A stretch of 64,000 bases of DNA from Marthasterias glacialis (lineage: Eukaryota; Echinodermata; Asteroidea; Forcipulatida; Asteriidae): contig OU452227.1 of NCBI GenBank assembly GCA_911728455.2, forward strand, positions 13,098,110-13,162,109, given 5' to 3'. Below, piece after piece: positions 33,460 to 44,330 of this stretch. The position numbers were made by a program, and so were the translations under genes. Within the stretch, counting starts at the first letter, position 1. Each line of letters opens with the position of its first letter. The notes beneath the pieces were generated by a model that saw nothing but the letters and a program-made list of their open reading frames with translations, ran no database searches and was not told where the DNA came from.

Positions 33460-35060
33460 TGCTGTGCAGCATAAACCAGAGCAACAAAAAAACGGGCAGA
33501 GATACTCATATTTACTTAAAAACAGATAGCGTGCTTTCTAGTTTGAAATTGGTGTCAACAATTTCAGATTTTCCCTGCTGTCATCAGTATAGTCATTTTG
33601 TTTTGGTGATGGGATGCCGGAGTTGTCTTCTCGTTTACATTTTACCATCTTTCAAAAGGCTTTGATGTTATGTTTGAAGTATTCCCCCATGGTGTTATGG
33701 ATGCGCCTGTCGTAATTCTTTTTTATATTGAGTTTTGTATTTCTTAAAATTGACCATGTTTGTTTCTAGGTGGGATTTCTTGTGTGTGTTGTAGAGTTTC
33801 TGCAGTTTCCTGCGCATACGGGTTAATTTCCTATTGTACCATGGTAGGTTATGTCTAGATGAGGCAGTTCTTCTTTGGGATATGCTTGTTCATTAAATCG
33901 TTTAAGTTTGTTTTAAAACTACCCCAGTTTTCCTGGACTGTGTGTTGGTGGATGGTGCTAATGAAGGTTGAACTGAAACAGGCAAAGCTTGACTTAAGTA
34001 CTGTCATGTCAGTTTTCGAGTAGAGATTTATTTCTCTTCTTGTCTGCTTTTTGCTTCTTGGGCAGATGCATCCTTTCACACTGGCGATGTCATGGTTGCT
34101 TGATCCAAGACCCGGTAAGGTGTTTACTGCTCTGATTTGCGATGCGTTGGTGGTTAAGAATAAGTCTAAAGTATTTTTTGCTCTGGTTGTTGTCGGAACC
34201 ATCCGTTGCAGATGATATTTGGTACATATGGCCAAGAGCATGTTGCACTGAGGCGCTATTAGGATGCCAGGTTTCACAGATAGGTTTGACCAGTCTATAT
34301 TCCGGAGGTTGAAGTCTCCAACAAGCCAGATAGTTGATGGTTTGATGCGAAGGTTGTTGATCGATGCCAGTGATTTATCTAATACTACCAGGGATGCCCG
34401 TGATGTGTTTGGGTTATAGTAGGCTCCATCGTAAAGTGGTCTGTTGTTTGCAAGTTCAACATGAACCCAGATAAGCTCTGCGTCAACATCCAAACTTTCA
34501 AGGAGAATGGCTGAGAGGGACTTTATTGCTTTCAGCACTCTTTCATATCCAACTGTTCGGTCCTTGCGGAAGACAGTATAGTTACTTGGGAAAAACTCAC
34601 CTGAGTTTATGGATCCATTTAGCCTAGTTTCAGTACCTACGACTGTATGTTTTTTCAGTTTCAATCAACAATAGTAGATCTGCAGCTTTCTTTTTCAAGC
34701 TTTGAAAATTCAGGTTTAGTAGTTTCAAGTCAGCGGCTGGTTTTGAGCTAAGTTTTGTACTAGAATGTTGTGTTTGGTGTTGGCTACCAGTCTGATGTTT
34801 TGGTCCACCTCTGAACAGGGGTCTACGGTTATTCAAATGGTTGTGATGCTGGTTCTCTTGTCTTGAGTGGTGACCATGGGAGTGTTGAGTTCTAATATGT
34901 GGTTCAGTTGGCGTAGATGCAGCTGTAGGAATAGTAGATATGGGAGAGTCTAAGCTGGAGATACTGGAATGATCAGTAAGTGTGTCGTACAAGTTTTCAT
35001 GGATTGGGATGCTCATGAAGTCAAAGAATGAGTCTGTGAAGGTTGGTAGACTATAGTTGT
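33460..35060 (-). pseudogene. LINE A: endonuclease half of a Jockey-superfamily LINE
   Basis: Minus strand. A His- and Ser-rich leader (35016-34630) runs into LKLLNLNFQSLKKK, the first endonuclease motif. After a frameshift near 34.65 kb the endonuclease continues (34664-33855) with VVGTETRLNG, YYNPNTS, WLVGDFNLRNIDW and SSNHD. Degraded linker sequence is traceable to about 33460. The reverse-transcriptase half is absent, so the element is 3' truncated or deleted, which is unusual for a LINE. Confidence 0.8.
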
Positions 35061-35075
35061 TGCATATCCATTTTT

Positions 35076-36850
35076 AATTTTTTTTTTTATGGGAAATCGC
35101 CAACCACAAGGCCCAAGGCAGGCCACTCAAGGTGGTGGTTAAAAAAGGGGGAAGGGGAAAAACAAAGTGGAAATCATAGGGTAGAAAGACAACTATTGAT
35201 GTTGCGCTTAAATTGGAACAGGTTGTAAGTGGAAGGGAAGCAGGATGCAGGGAGCGAATTCCACAGCAAGGCGGTACGTGGGAAGAAACTGGATGTGTAT
35301 CCCAGAGTATTTGCCTGTGAATGATGTGAATGAGCAGAGAAACGTGTGGTGCGGCCAAAGGTACGGTTGGGTGGAACAACTAGTGAGAGTCCATTGGAAC
35401 ACCTACCAAAAAAGTATCTGTAAAAGAGGCTCAATGAGGCTACAGAGCGACGGAGAGATAGGGGTTCCAGAGATGAAACTAGGTATGTAATTCGTCCCTG
35501 AAATTTATCAAGCAGGGACAAACTGCAAGCTGGAGCACCAGCCCAAATATGACAGCAGTATTCCATGACAGGATGTATTCCATGACAGGACGTATTGTGG
35601 ACTTGTACATATAGAGCAAAGCAGCAAGGGGAAGATATTGCTGGGCCACGATATAAGCAGCCTTCGCGCTGCGAGGCCCTTTTGGCAATGCTATGAATGT
35701 ACTTATCCCAGGATAGGTTAGAGGTGAAATCGAGACTATAAGTAGCCAGATGTCAGCAAGCTCCTGTAGTAGTATTGAATTCATTTTCAAAGTGGAAAAG
35801 TGAGGAGATCTGGACCTGGACCAAGACAACAAATGAGTCTTCTTTTGATTGAAGGTGACATGCCAGTTGTTACCCCAGTTAATGACATCCTCAAGGTCAT
35901 GGTTGAGAACAATACTGGCCTGGGTACGGGATGGAGCAGACAGGGGACCTGGGTATGCAGTATACACTGTTGAGTCATCTGCATACATGGCTAACTATGA
36001 TGAAACAGGGTCAGGCAGGTCATTGATATAATAGAAGAAATAATGATGGGCCCAGTACAGAACCCTAATACGATGAATGGAGGAGGAATGGCCCTCGTGC
36101 ACCACAGAGATTTGATGTTCACTGAGAAAGCTAAAAATTAGATTTAACAAATTGCCAGAGATACCATAAGACTTCAATTTATGGATGAGCCCTCTGTGCC
36201 AAATTTTATCAAAGGCCCTTTGATATGTCAATGGCAACAAGTCTAGCTTCACCACGTCGATCTAACGCTCTATTTATGTGTTCTGTGATCAAGGGATATG
36301 GGATGTCACTGTTGACAGTGAATGTCGGAAGCCATACTGAACATCAGTCAGGAGCTCATATTCTTCAAGATAATCTATGGGTTGCTGGTTAGTCAGGCTT
36401 TTCATAAACCTTACTCATAATGGGAAGAAGGCTTATGGACCGATAGTTGGAGGGATCAGACTTCTCAACCGAGCCTTTGAATACTGGAACAACATAGGCC
36501 AGCTTCCAATTAGATGGAAACACTAAGTGTGTTAGGCAAACATTGTACAGTTTGGAGAGGATAGAGGAAAGTTCTGGCGAACACATCTTCAGTACAATTG
36601 CAGGCCTTAGAGGTGTCAAGATGATCGATGACTTGAGTTACCATCTTTGGTGTGATGCTGATCCTGGATAAACTACTGTCAACACGAGAAGGACAGTCAG
36701 GCAGGTCTCGGCCAAGGTCATCAAGTGTAGAGTTTGCTGCAAAACGATCAGCAAAAAAGTTGACTTTGTCAGTAGGGGAGGTGAGAACTTCAGGTCCATT
36801 AAAGACAACAGGAATAGTAGACTTGAAGACTTGCTTCATGTCATGCTAGA
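35076..36850 (-). pseudogene. LINE B: reverse-transcriptase half, 5' truncated, with A-rich 3' end
   Basis: Minus strand. Readable pieces in order: linker with FADRFAANSTL; SDPSNYRSISLLPIMSKVYEK; AFDKIWHRGLIHKLKSYGI with YINDLPD; MYADDSTVY; then the C-terminal part with EYCCHIWAGAP and the end WALWLAISHKKK. At least four frame breaks are needed between these pieces. The 3' end is an A-run (TTTTTTTTTTTAT near 35078-35090 on plus). It lies directly upstream of LINE A in the same orientation, so it probably inserted into LINE A's 5' region. Confidence 0.8.
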
Positions 36851-37075
36851 GTTTGCTAATGCCTCATATAATTACCGTTGTCATACCCATGCGGTTTTTG
36901 TGGTAACATATATTGCAGTTGTCACATTGAACACCTCTGTCCAAATCAAGTTGCGAGCATTAGCAGATAAGATGAACAAAATGTTTGTTGCATAGCCAGG
37001 GTACTCCCCATGCACAAGCTAGCGTATCGCGCCAATACACGCAAATTATGGGCCGATACGCAGAAATTACAGCAG

Positions 37076-37836
37076 ATACCTCCTATGGGTATAACGCCAT
37101 ACAGCTGATGGCAAAATACGTGTAAAGAGATATGCCGTGACATGGAGTGACTACAAAAACAGTCCATTTTACTTTTGTTAAGTTTTAAACTAGTTAATCA
37201 GCCCCTTTATTTAAAGTAGTATGTTGTGGCATTAATTTAAATCACATCTCTGTTTCATAATTTAACAGAATTCTACTAAAAAGAGGTTTTTTTAGCCATG
37301 CACTACCAGCGTCGGACAATCGAATATGTAGCCACCCGCCTGTTATTTTGTTTGTAATGTAGGCCTAAATCTCTGTGAAAAAAGGGTAAATAACGTTGGA
37401 AAAGTGAGCATTTATACCTAGCCTTGCAAAATTTCAAATAGGCAAAGGAATCACATAGTTTTGGAAAGCAATTTCTTTTGATGATTTCGGCTTCAAAACT
37501 TTGACATTTTTGTGTTGAAAAGTGTGTGGTGATCGCGGTCGTCTGGCCTAACATTCCGTCATGCGCGGTATACATCGTGCACATTTATACGGTACCCTTG
37601 TACATTTTTCAAGTCTTGCTGGAACTGACCTTACTGGCTTTATTCAGCCACTCGAAGGTCTGTGGTACAAACTCTGTAATATTTTTCGCAGATTTCGAGC
37701 AAGAAAAGCCTCGATCAAATAAACTAAATGCAACAATCATCGTGTACCATACTGCACTTTCCTATGGAGGACGTCGTGTATGTTTACATTTTATACCCCA
37801 TACAGGTCACGTGATGCTGGTCGCGCAATCGGTCTA
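37076..37836 (+). mobile_element. R1-family TIR element, left end lost
   Basis: Aligns with 45832-46630 from about TATGGGTATAACGCCATAC to the right end GCGCAATCGGTCTA. Shared internal phrases are CACTACCAGCGTCGGAC and GTTGGAAAAGTGAGCAT. The expected left terminus is not found. No transposase. Confidence 0.75.
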
Positions 37837-39140
37837 CCGCAGTTTGACTTCATGAGGTGTAAAAGTTCTTTCTCATTTCCTCTCAAATCTAATAAAGGGA
37901 AACAGAAACAAATGGACTTAGCAAGTAAAAGCACAAGAGCAGTCAATTAAATACATTCAAAATATTATTTAATATGTAAACCAATAAGCCAACAATGAAT
38001 GCAATGAGATAAAGCAATGGTAAAGCCAATTTAGTTAAAAAGCAATTAGTTAATAAAGCATGGTTCAAGCAAAACATAGGTAAGAGATTAAGCCGGCAAA
38101 TAGCAAATTAATAATCGGCCGAAATACAAATCAATAAATACCTTTAAGGAGGTTTGAAATCAAGTTAAGGTCGAACCCCCGCCCGGTCAGTATCCTTGAG
38201 GGTAACACTGTGCAGTCGTCAGGCCCGGCATCTCCACCCCACACCCGCACCAGCTGCTCCAGTCACCAACCAGTCCAGCCAACGCCGGTCCAGCCAGTCT
38301 CTCCATCCATCCACCAGGGGCCTTCAACTCAGAATCCACAACAGTCCTTGGTAGTTGTAGGGGGGACGATTAGCACGGCTCTCAGCTACGGTCTCTCGGT
38401 GTGTAGTCATCAGTGAGGGGTGGGGGAGACGCCAGCCCAACGCTGCACAATACGGCCGTACATCTTACGTAGACGCATGCATGGACACTGACTGAGGGCA
38501 ATACAAAAGGCAGCAAAGCCTTTAAAAGGTTTACTTACATGACAATGACATTCCTTACTTTTCCAATGAAATTTCTTAAATTTAAGAAATGTCTTGGGGG
38601 TAAATTTGGAATCAAAGAATGCACTTTTTACCCTTGTACCTTAATACAGAAATAAAACACCCAAAATCCTAAAAAAGATATAGACTCTCCTTTGAAATAG
38701 TAGTGTTTCATTCAGTTTTGAAACATGCTTTCGAACACTGGTTTGAGTAAATTCTCTTCAGTTTAAAAACTTTATCATGTCTTAGCATTATCTTAAAAGA
38801 ATTATATTAGGTGGGTTAAGGGGGTCACAATGAACAAAGAGCACATAAGTACATTAGTAGCTGTCAAGTAAACGATATTATCGAACTTCACTCCGTTCAT
38901 TAACTGCTTTATCTAGAAGAATAAATAGTTACTTCTATTTCTTTTCCTCATAATTGTTGACACCATGTCCCAAATGGAGCTCTCAAGTAATCAAGTAATG
39001 TCTGTTGCTCTGATTTCAACAGAAGATGGCATCAGAAATGTTAGCAAAGAGACCACATCATTGATAATAAAGTTCATACTCAAGCAAAACATTTCAGGCA
39101 TTTGAATTTCTGTTTTTCAGGATTTGAAATATGGCAACAA
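37837..39140. other. Gene-free stretch
   Basis: AT-rich sequence with a GC-rich island at about 38165-38470. The island holds a 68-codon Pro/Ser/Thr/Gln-rich frame with no similarity I recognise. Nothing else can be supported. Confidence 0.5.
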
Positions 39141-39290
39141 ACTTAATGAACTTTGACTTGATTGCAGGGTGTGTTTGCTGAAAACTAGAGGATGGTGTAA
39201 AATCACTTTAACCAATCCAAATAAGTTATTCCAGGGTCTGGGTGTAATCATTTTCTCTGACAAACATTTTGTTTTTGTTTGCATCTTCAG

Positions 39291-39390
39291 GTATTTCTTC
39301 TTGAAAGAAACCTACCCATCAACAAGTAGACGTCCAAGACCCAAGTATCATCATGCAGTCTGGCTAGAAATCTGTCTTCACTGCAAGCAG
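39291..39390 (+). other. Exon-like hairpin cassette E1 (copy b)
   Basis: 100 bases between GCATCTTCAG and GTAGGT. Nearly identical to copy a over its right 75 bases but different at the left (ATTTCTTCTTGAAAG). The open frame through the core (YPSTSRRPRPKYHH) is kept. Confidence 0.5.
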
Positions 39391-39489
39391 GTAGGTTTAT
39401 TTACAAGCAATTGAGTGCAGGGTAGAAAAGAAGAGATTCATAATTATAATCTAATATTCAGTTCTGTCAAAGTGTTACAAATCACTTTG

Positions 39490-42228
39490 TAGGTGCAGTT
39501 CTAGAGCCAATATTTTTGGGGGGGCTAGACCCTTTGCACATCATGTCACCTAACTTTCACTACTGCTATTTTATTTTGGGTGGCGAAAGCAACCTATATA
39601 TGTTTATGTATAGAAAAATTTAAAAACCGGAATAAACTCAAAAATTTCAAAAAGCTTATAACAATTGTTTGTCAATATGTAAACCTCCCTCTGTCTGTGG
39701 AATGAGAAGCAATTATATACAAAGCCTTTAGTGCCTTTAATCTTCTTTGGTTGGTGCCAGAAATAGTTTCAAAATTCTTGAACTCACACTGGAAGATCGT
39801 AAACTTGTCAAGGATTTATTGTATTGAGCAGTGCAGCATCCAGGCATCTGTTTAGAGTCTTTTCACTTCCAACCCTCCTTCTACCAAACAGCACCCCTAA
39901 CAGTTTCTGCAAAACCGGTACTACTTAGCCTTGGTTAACGTCCAGGCATCTGTTTAGAGTCTTTTCACTTCCAACCCTCCTTCTACCAAACAGCACCCCT
40001 AACAGTTTCTGCAATACCGGTACTACTTAGCCTTGGTTAACGCCAGGCATCTGTTTAGAGTCTTTTCACTTCCAACCCTCCTTCTACCAAACAGCACCCC
40101 TAACAGTTTCTGCAAAACCGGTACTACTTAGCCTTGGTTAACGTCCAGGCATCTGTTTAGAGTCTTTTCACTTCCAACCGTCCTTCCACCAAACAGCACC
40201 CCTAACAGTTTCTGCAATACCGGTACTACTTAGCCTTGGTTAATGTCCAGGCATCTGTTTAGAGTCTTTTCACTTCCAACCCTCCTTCTACCAAACAGCA
40301 CCCCTAACAGTTTCTGCAACACCGGTACTACTTAGCCTTGGTTAACTTCCAGGCATCTGTTTAGAGTCTTTTCACTTCCAACCCTCCTTCTACCAAACAG
40401 CACCCCTAACAGTTTCTGCAATACCGGTACTACTTAGCCTTGGTTAACGTCCAGGCATCTGTTTAGAGTCTTTTCACTTCCAACCCTCCTTCTACCAAAC
40501 AGCACCCCTAACAGTTTCTGCAATACCGGTACTACTTAGCCTTGGTTAACTTCCAGGCATCTGTTTAGAGTCTTTTCACTTCCAACCCTCCTTCTACCAA
40601 ACAGCACCCCTAACAGTTTCTGCAATACCGGTACTACTTAGCCTTGGTTAACGTCCAGGCATCTGTTTAGAGTCTTTTCACTTCCAACCCTCCTTCTACC
40701 AAACAGCACCCCTAACAGTTTCTGCAACACCGGTACTACTTAGCCTTGGTTAACGTCCAGGCATCTGTTTAGAGTCTTTTCACTTCCAACCCTCCTTCTA
40801 CCAAACAGCACCCCTAACAGTTTCTGCAATACCGGTACTACTTAGCCTTGGTTAACGTCCAGGCATCTGTTTAGAGTCTTTTCACTTCCAACCCTCCTTC
40901 TACCAAACAGCACCCCTAACAGTTTCTGCAATACCGGTACTACTTAGCCTTGGTTAACACTTGCCCTACACGATTCCAATGCCTGCATTAAACTGTTCCT
41001 CTTTCCCGTCCCCTCTTTTAATATCTCCCTCCCTTTCAACTACCCTGTTCCAATATACCATTCTCTCCCTCCTCCGATCCTTCACCCCCTACTTCTTCCA
41101 AACCCCCCTTTTTTTAGAGCACTTCAAGTTGCCTTAAGGTTTTCTTTTAAAAGCTTTGCATATGATTGCTTCTCATTCCACAGAAGGAGAGAGGCACACA
41201 AACTGACAAACCAGTATTGTAAGTTTTTTTAAATTTTTGAGTGCATTCCAGTTTAAAACATTTTTGTGTGTCCCTCAAAAAGCCTCTCTATGATGCTTTC
41301 AATCTATACTTTCAAAATATTTTTAGTGGTCAAACTATGTTCTCTTCTCATGACTTGAATTTCCCACTGCATTATGTATTATTTCGCTCTTCCCTACATA
41401 AATAAATATAGGTTGCTTTTTGATTCCCAAAATGAAACAGCAGTAGCCAAAGTTAGAAGGTGAGGTCACTTGCTAAGGGTCTTGCCTACGAAAAATATTG
41501 GCTCTAGAATTGCGCCTGTTGCTTGGTGTGGTCTAATGTAATTAACAATCCCATGACAGTTTAGATAATGTTTAATTTGTATGATCAGAGAATAAAAAGG
41601 AGGTCACAACCTTGGAAAGTCTATGGAGGATGGTTATACAAGACCTTTTTTTAGTTTTCTTTTGATGATAGGCAAAGAAACCAACTTTCTGAAAAGAATA
41701 TTTTTTTTCTCCTGTGATAATATGCTGAGCCACTTGAGTTTCTCCTATGGAAGTTGAAAGCATTTTTTTCTGTGCATTTTTAGCTGCACTTCTAGTCACC
41801 ATTTTTGCATTTTATTATCCTTTCATATGAAAATTTTGCCAAAAAAAGTGTGATAATTTAAACGCACGCCCACATCGTCCTTGTTTCCAAACTGAGATTG
41901 TTTTATGTTCACGTAATACAAAATAAAACAAAGCTGAAGCGCCGGTGAAAACAGCAAATTCTAAGCACCGCGCTTGTCCAATGTAAAATATTAAATTGGT
42001 CGGAAAATGTTTAACCGTAGGCCTACATGTAGTATCTGGGCCAAGACTAAATAGAATAGTGATAAGGCCGTGCAAATGATCATGCACTATTCATTTGAAT
42101 TTTTAATTAAGATCCAATATTTTCCAGCATGTAACTTCTTCTTTTTTATCTTGCTGTTTTGGGGTTTTTGTTTTTTTGAGGGGGGGGGGGCTTGACAAAA
42201 GTATGGGAGCCCCCTAGAACCGCGCCTG
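39490..42228. mobile_element. hAT-like element enclosing a satellite array
   Basis: The ends are TAGGTGCAGTTCTAG and CTAGAACCGCGCCTG, a hAT-like YAGGYGCRGTTCTAG terminus. They are flanked by an 8-base near-duplication: TCACTTTG (39482-39489) and TCACTGTG (42229-42236). The paralogous locus near 10.1 kb has the uninterrupted site. An inner copy of the right terminus at about 41490-41515 is the inverse of the left 240 bases (39490-39735), giving long inverted arms round the satellite. No transposase is recognised. Confidence 0.75.
39837..40957 (+). repeat. Satellite array, 11 copies of a 102-bp unit
   Basis: The phrase CAGGCATCTGTTTAGAG starts at 39841, 39943, 40044, 40146, 40248, 40350, 40452, 40554, 40656, 40758 and 40860, so the period is 102 (101 once). 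Copies differ at a few positions, for example AAAACCGG, AATACCGG or AACACCGG. High uniformity suggests recent amplification or homogenisation. It lies inside the arms of the hAT-like element. Confidence 0.95.
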
Positions 42229-42417
42229 TCACTGTGTATGTTGTGCAAAGTTTTATTTTTTATTTATTATAATCAAACTTTTCTAGCTCTGCAAATATGA
42301 ATCAAATTTACATGGGTTTTAGTGCCTGAGTTCAAGAACTTTGTGTTTTAACAATTAATGTTATAACTGATGGTGACTTGGTTTATCAGTTCTTATCTTT
42401 ATTGGTTATAATGAACT

Positions 42418-43041
42418 TTAACCAGTTGGCGCTGGGATTCTTTTATTTTTTCCCGTCCCTCTTGAAAAATTATTTTGTCGGAATAGCCGGAATCATTTTT
42501 CTTAAAGAGTACTGCTGGCACAAAGAAACCTTACTTAATAAAGCAAAGAGAACAATTCTCTTTAATGCATTGTGCATTTTGTTTTGTCGAATAGGAAAAT
42601 GTCAAATTCACGCACCGTGAATTGCAAAACAGCGGCCGTCTACGGCATAGAATTGGTACTAAACCCGGAACCATGGCTTGATTCCTAGTTCACTCTGACT
42701 TACTCCATTGAGCCCAAATACAATGAATAAACAATGGTGGAAGCCTTTCGATGCCTCGTAATCAGAAGGACAAAGGTCTGGAATCGGGGATCACACAAAA
42801 ACCACCTCTCAATAGCCAGAAAATGGCAATATATCCAAGCCCTTGTTTTGTCTTTGTGTGGGTGAAACAAAGCATTACATGGCATGTGTATGGTCTCTGC
42901 ACGCTCAGCAGTTGAATATCGATGCGACCTTTATGTTCTTGCATTCCGATTTTACACAATGGTGTCTGTACACTGCTTCAGTTTCTAGGCTAAGGGAAAC
43001 ATTTGTGTGTATACTACACTTCATCCAGTGCCTACTGCTAA
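42418..43041 (+). mobile_element. TTAA-flanked MITE, copy 1 (piggyBac-like ends)
   Basis: The left end is TTAACCAGTTGGCGC. The right end is degraded (CCTACTGCTAAA). The body has AATTCACGCACCGTGAATT, a palindrome, and AACCCGGAACCATGGCTTGAT, as in copies at 57107 and 59123. It interrupts the paralogous E1-E2 segment. No transposase. Confidence 0.65.
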
Positions 43042-43166
43042 AAAAAAGAAAATGACATCTCAGTAATTTTCTTTTCTTTTTGTATCTAAGGTAAAAGTAT
43101 AATTTATTGCAAACTGAAAGTTTAAAACACTAACTGTTGCAACTTTTGCATTTTGTGTGTGTGCAG

Positions 43167-43267
43167 TGAGGTTTGCCATCTCTAAAGAGATCTACCCATC
43201 AACAAGTAGATGTCTGAGATCTGCATAATGATCAGACTGGTAAAGGAACTGCCCTCTCCAGTAAAAG
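43167..43267 (+). other. Exon-like hairpin cassette E2 (copy b)
   Basis: 101 bases between TGTGTGCAG and GTAAATTAAACAG. The stem ATCTAC (43190-43195) with GTAGAT (43206-43211) extends outwards to AGA with TCT after one mismatch. TTTGCC near the left edge can pair with GGTAAA near the right. Confidence 0.5.
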
Positions 43268-43391
43268 GTAAATTAAACAGTTAATTACATTATTGTTCAT
43301 GTTCACATTGTTTGAAAAATGCATAAATCCTGAGCCTCTTGAATTAGAAGAAATTCCATGATACCATCTATCATAAAGTCTTTGAGTAAAG

Positions 43392-43550
43392 TCGATCAAG
43401 GACCATAGTTGACCATAGTTCGACTAACTCTAATCAAACACACGCTAGTCAACGATGGTTGGACTAGTCTAGTCGAGGATTTGACCATCCTATAGGCGTT
43501 GGTCGGATCGCTGGTTAGCAATAGCTGTTTTTTAAAGGCACAGTGAGTTT
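43392..43550 (+). repeat. Dispersed repeat shared with 12538-12690
   Basis: See the partner entry for the common phrases. Here the copy directly follows the E2 downstream intron sequence. Confidence 0.45.
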
Positions 43551-43674
43551 ATTATTTGGTCTCTCACTCCGCGGCAGTGAAGTTATCCGAAAAGGCCCCT
43601 CGATCCACTGAGTGAAAGTAGTAGTAGTCCCGGCCGATTTCCTACCTCCCCAGGTAGTACTTAATAAGCAGGAC

Positions 43675-43690
43675 AGTTCTTTTCAGAACT
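43675..43690 (+). promoter_or_regulatory. Histone-type 3' stem-loop without a histone gene
   Basis: AGTTCT, loop TTTC, AGAACT: a six-base stem and four-base loop with the spacing and loop of replication-dependent histone mRNA ends. No histone frame precedes it on either strand. Downstream there is no purine-rich histone downstream element. It may be part of an unrecognised mobile element covering about 43560-43900. Confidence 0.4.
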
Positions 43691-43992
43691 AAGTTGTCTC
43701 CCGTATTCCGAAATCTACTCCGTGGTAGTACAATAATAGCAAGACAATTTCTCACAAGAACAATCTACTGTATATAGCAAAGTAGATATAACCACATGGT
43801 GTTACCGCAAACCAAGTATATATATGCTGATATACTGAGAAAATAGAGTCTGTGTCGCTTTCCTCTCTGTACTCGTCCAAAAATGTAAACAAACTGGCCA
43901 CCGCCATTTTCTCATGGTCGCGTTGACATTTAGTGACTAGAATTGTTCACACTTCAACTTTAGTGTGCGTGCACTACGTACGTAACCAACCA

Positions 43993-44176
43993 TTCCAGGC
44001 CTTGATCTTAACCGAGGCCACCGAGGCCATTGGCCTCATGCCCTGTCGAGTTGGCCAGCATGCCCTTCAGAAAAATTGCACTGTCACTACCAACTTGGCC
44101 AGCATGCCCTTGTACAATTTCTCTGATTTGGCCAGCAAAAGCCTGCCCCGATTTTTCTTAAGATCGAGGCCTGCAT
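43993..44176 (-). mobile_element. MITE of about 185 bp, copy 2 (inverted)
   Basis: Reverse complement of 7757-7943 along its whole length, with a similar number of differences throughout. The ends are CCAGGCCTTGATCTTAA and TTAAGATCGAGGCCTGC. Confidence 0.75.
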
Positions 44177-44330
44177 TCACTAGCTATAACTTGGTCCTTA
44201 ATCAAACTTGCTCTTTGTTGTACATAAGAGGTATTTTAGAAGAAGGCAGTCAGATTACTCATCTAATTAATTTCTTTTAATAAAGAGCTTGACATAAAAT
44301 TTGGGGACTGTTCGTCCACAATCGTCTGAG

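Noticed and set aside
37526-37855. A 109-codon frame with a counterpart at 46322-46678.
   Set aside because: Both lie in the same part of the R1 TIR element. The peptides diverge by frameshift-like differences, so there is no sign of coding constraint.
38210-38416. A Pro/Ser/Gln-rich 68-codon frame in a GC-rich island.
   Set aside because: Low complexity explains the open frame. No start context, splice partner or similarity supports it.
39837-40957. The regular 102-bp array considered as a CRISPR-like repeat array.
   Set aside because: The units are directly adjacent with no variable spacers, and the context is an animal transposon. It is a satellite.
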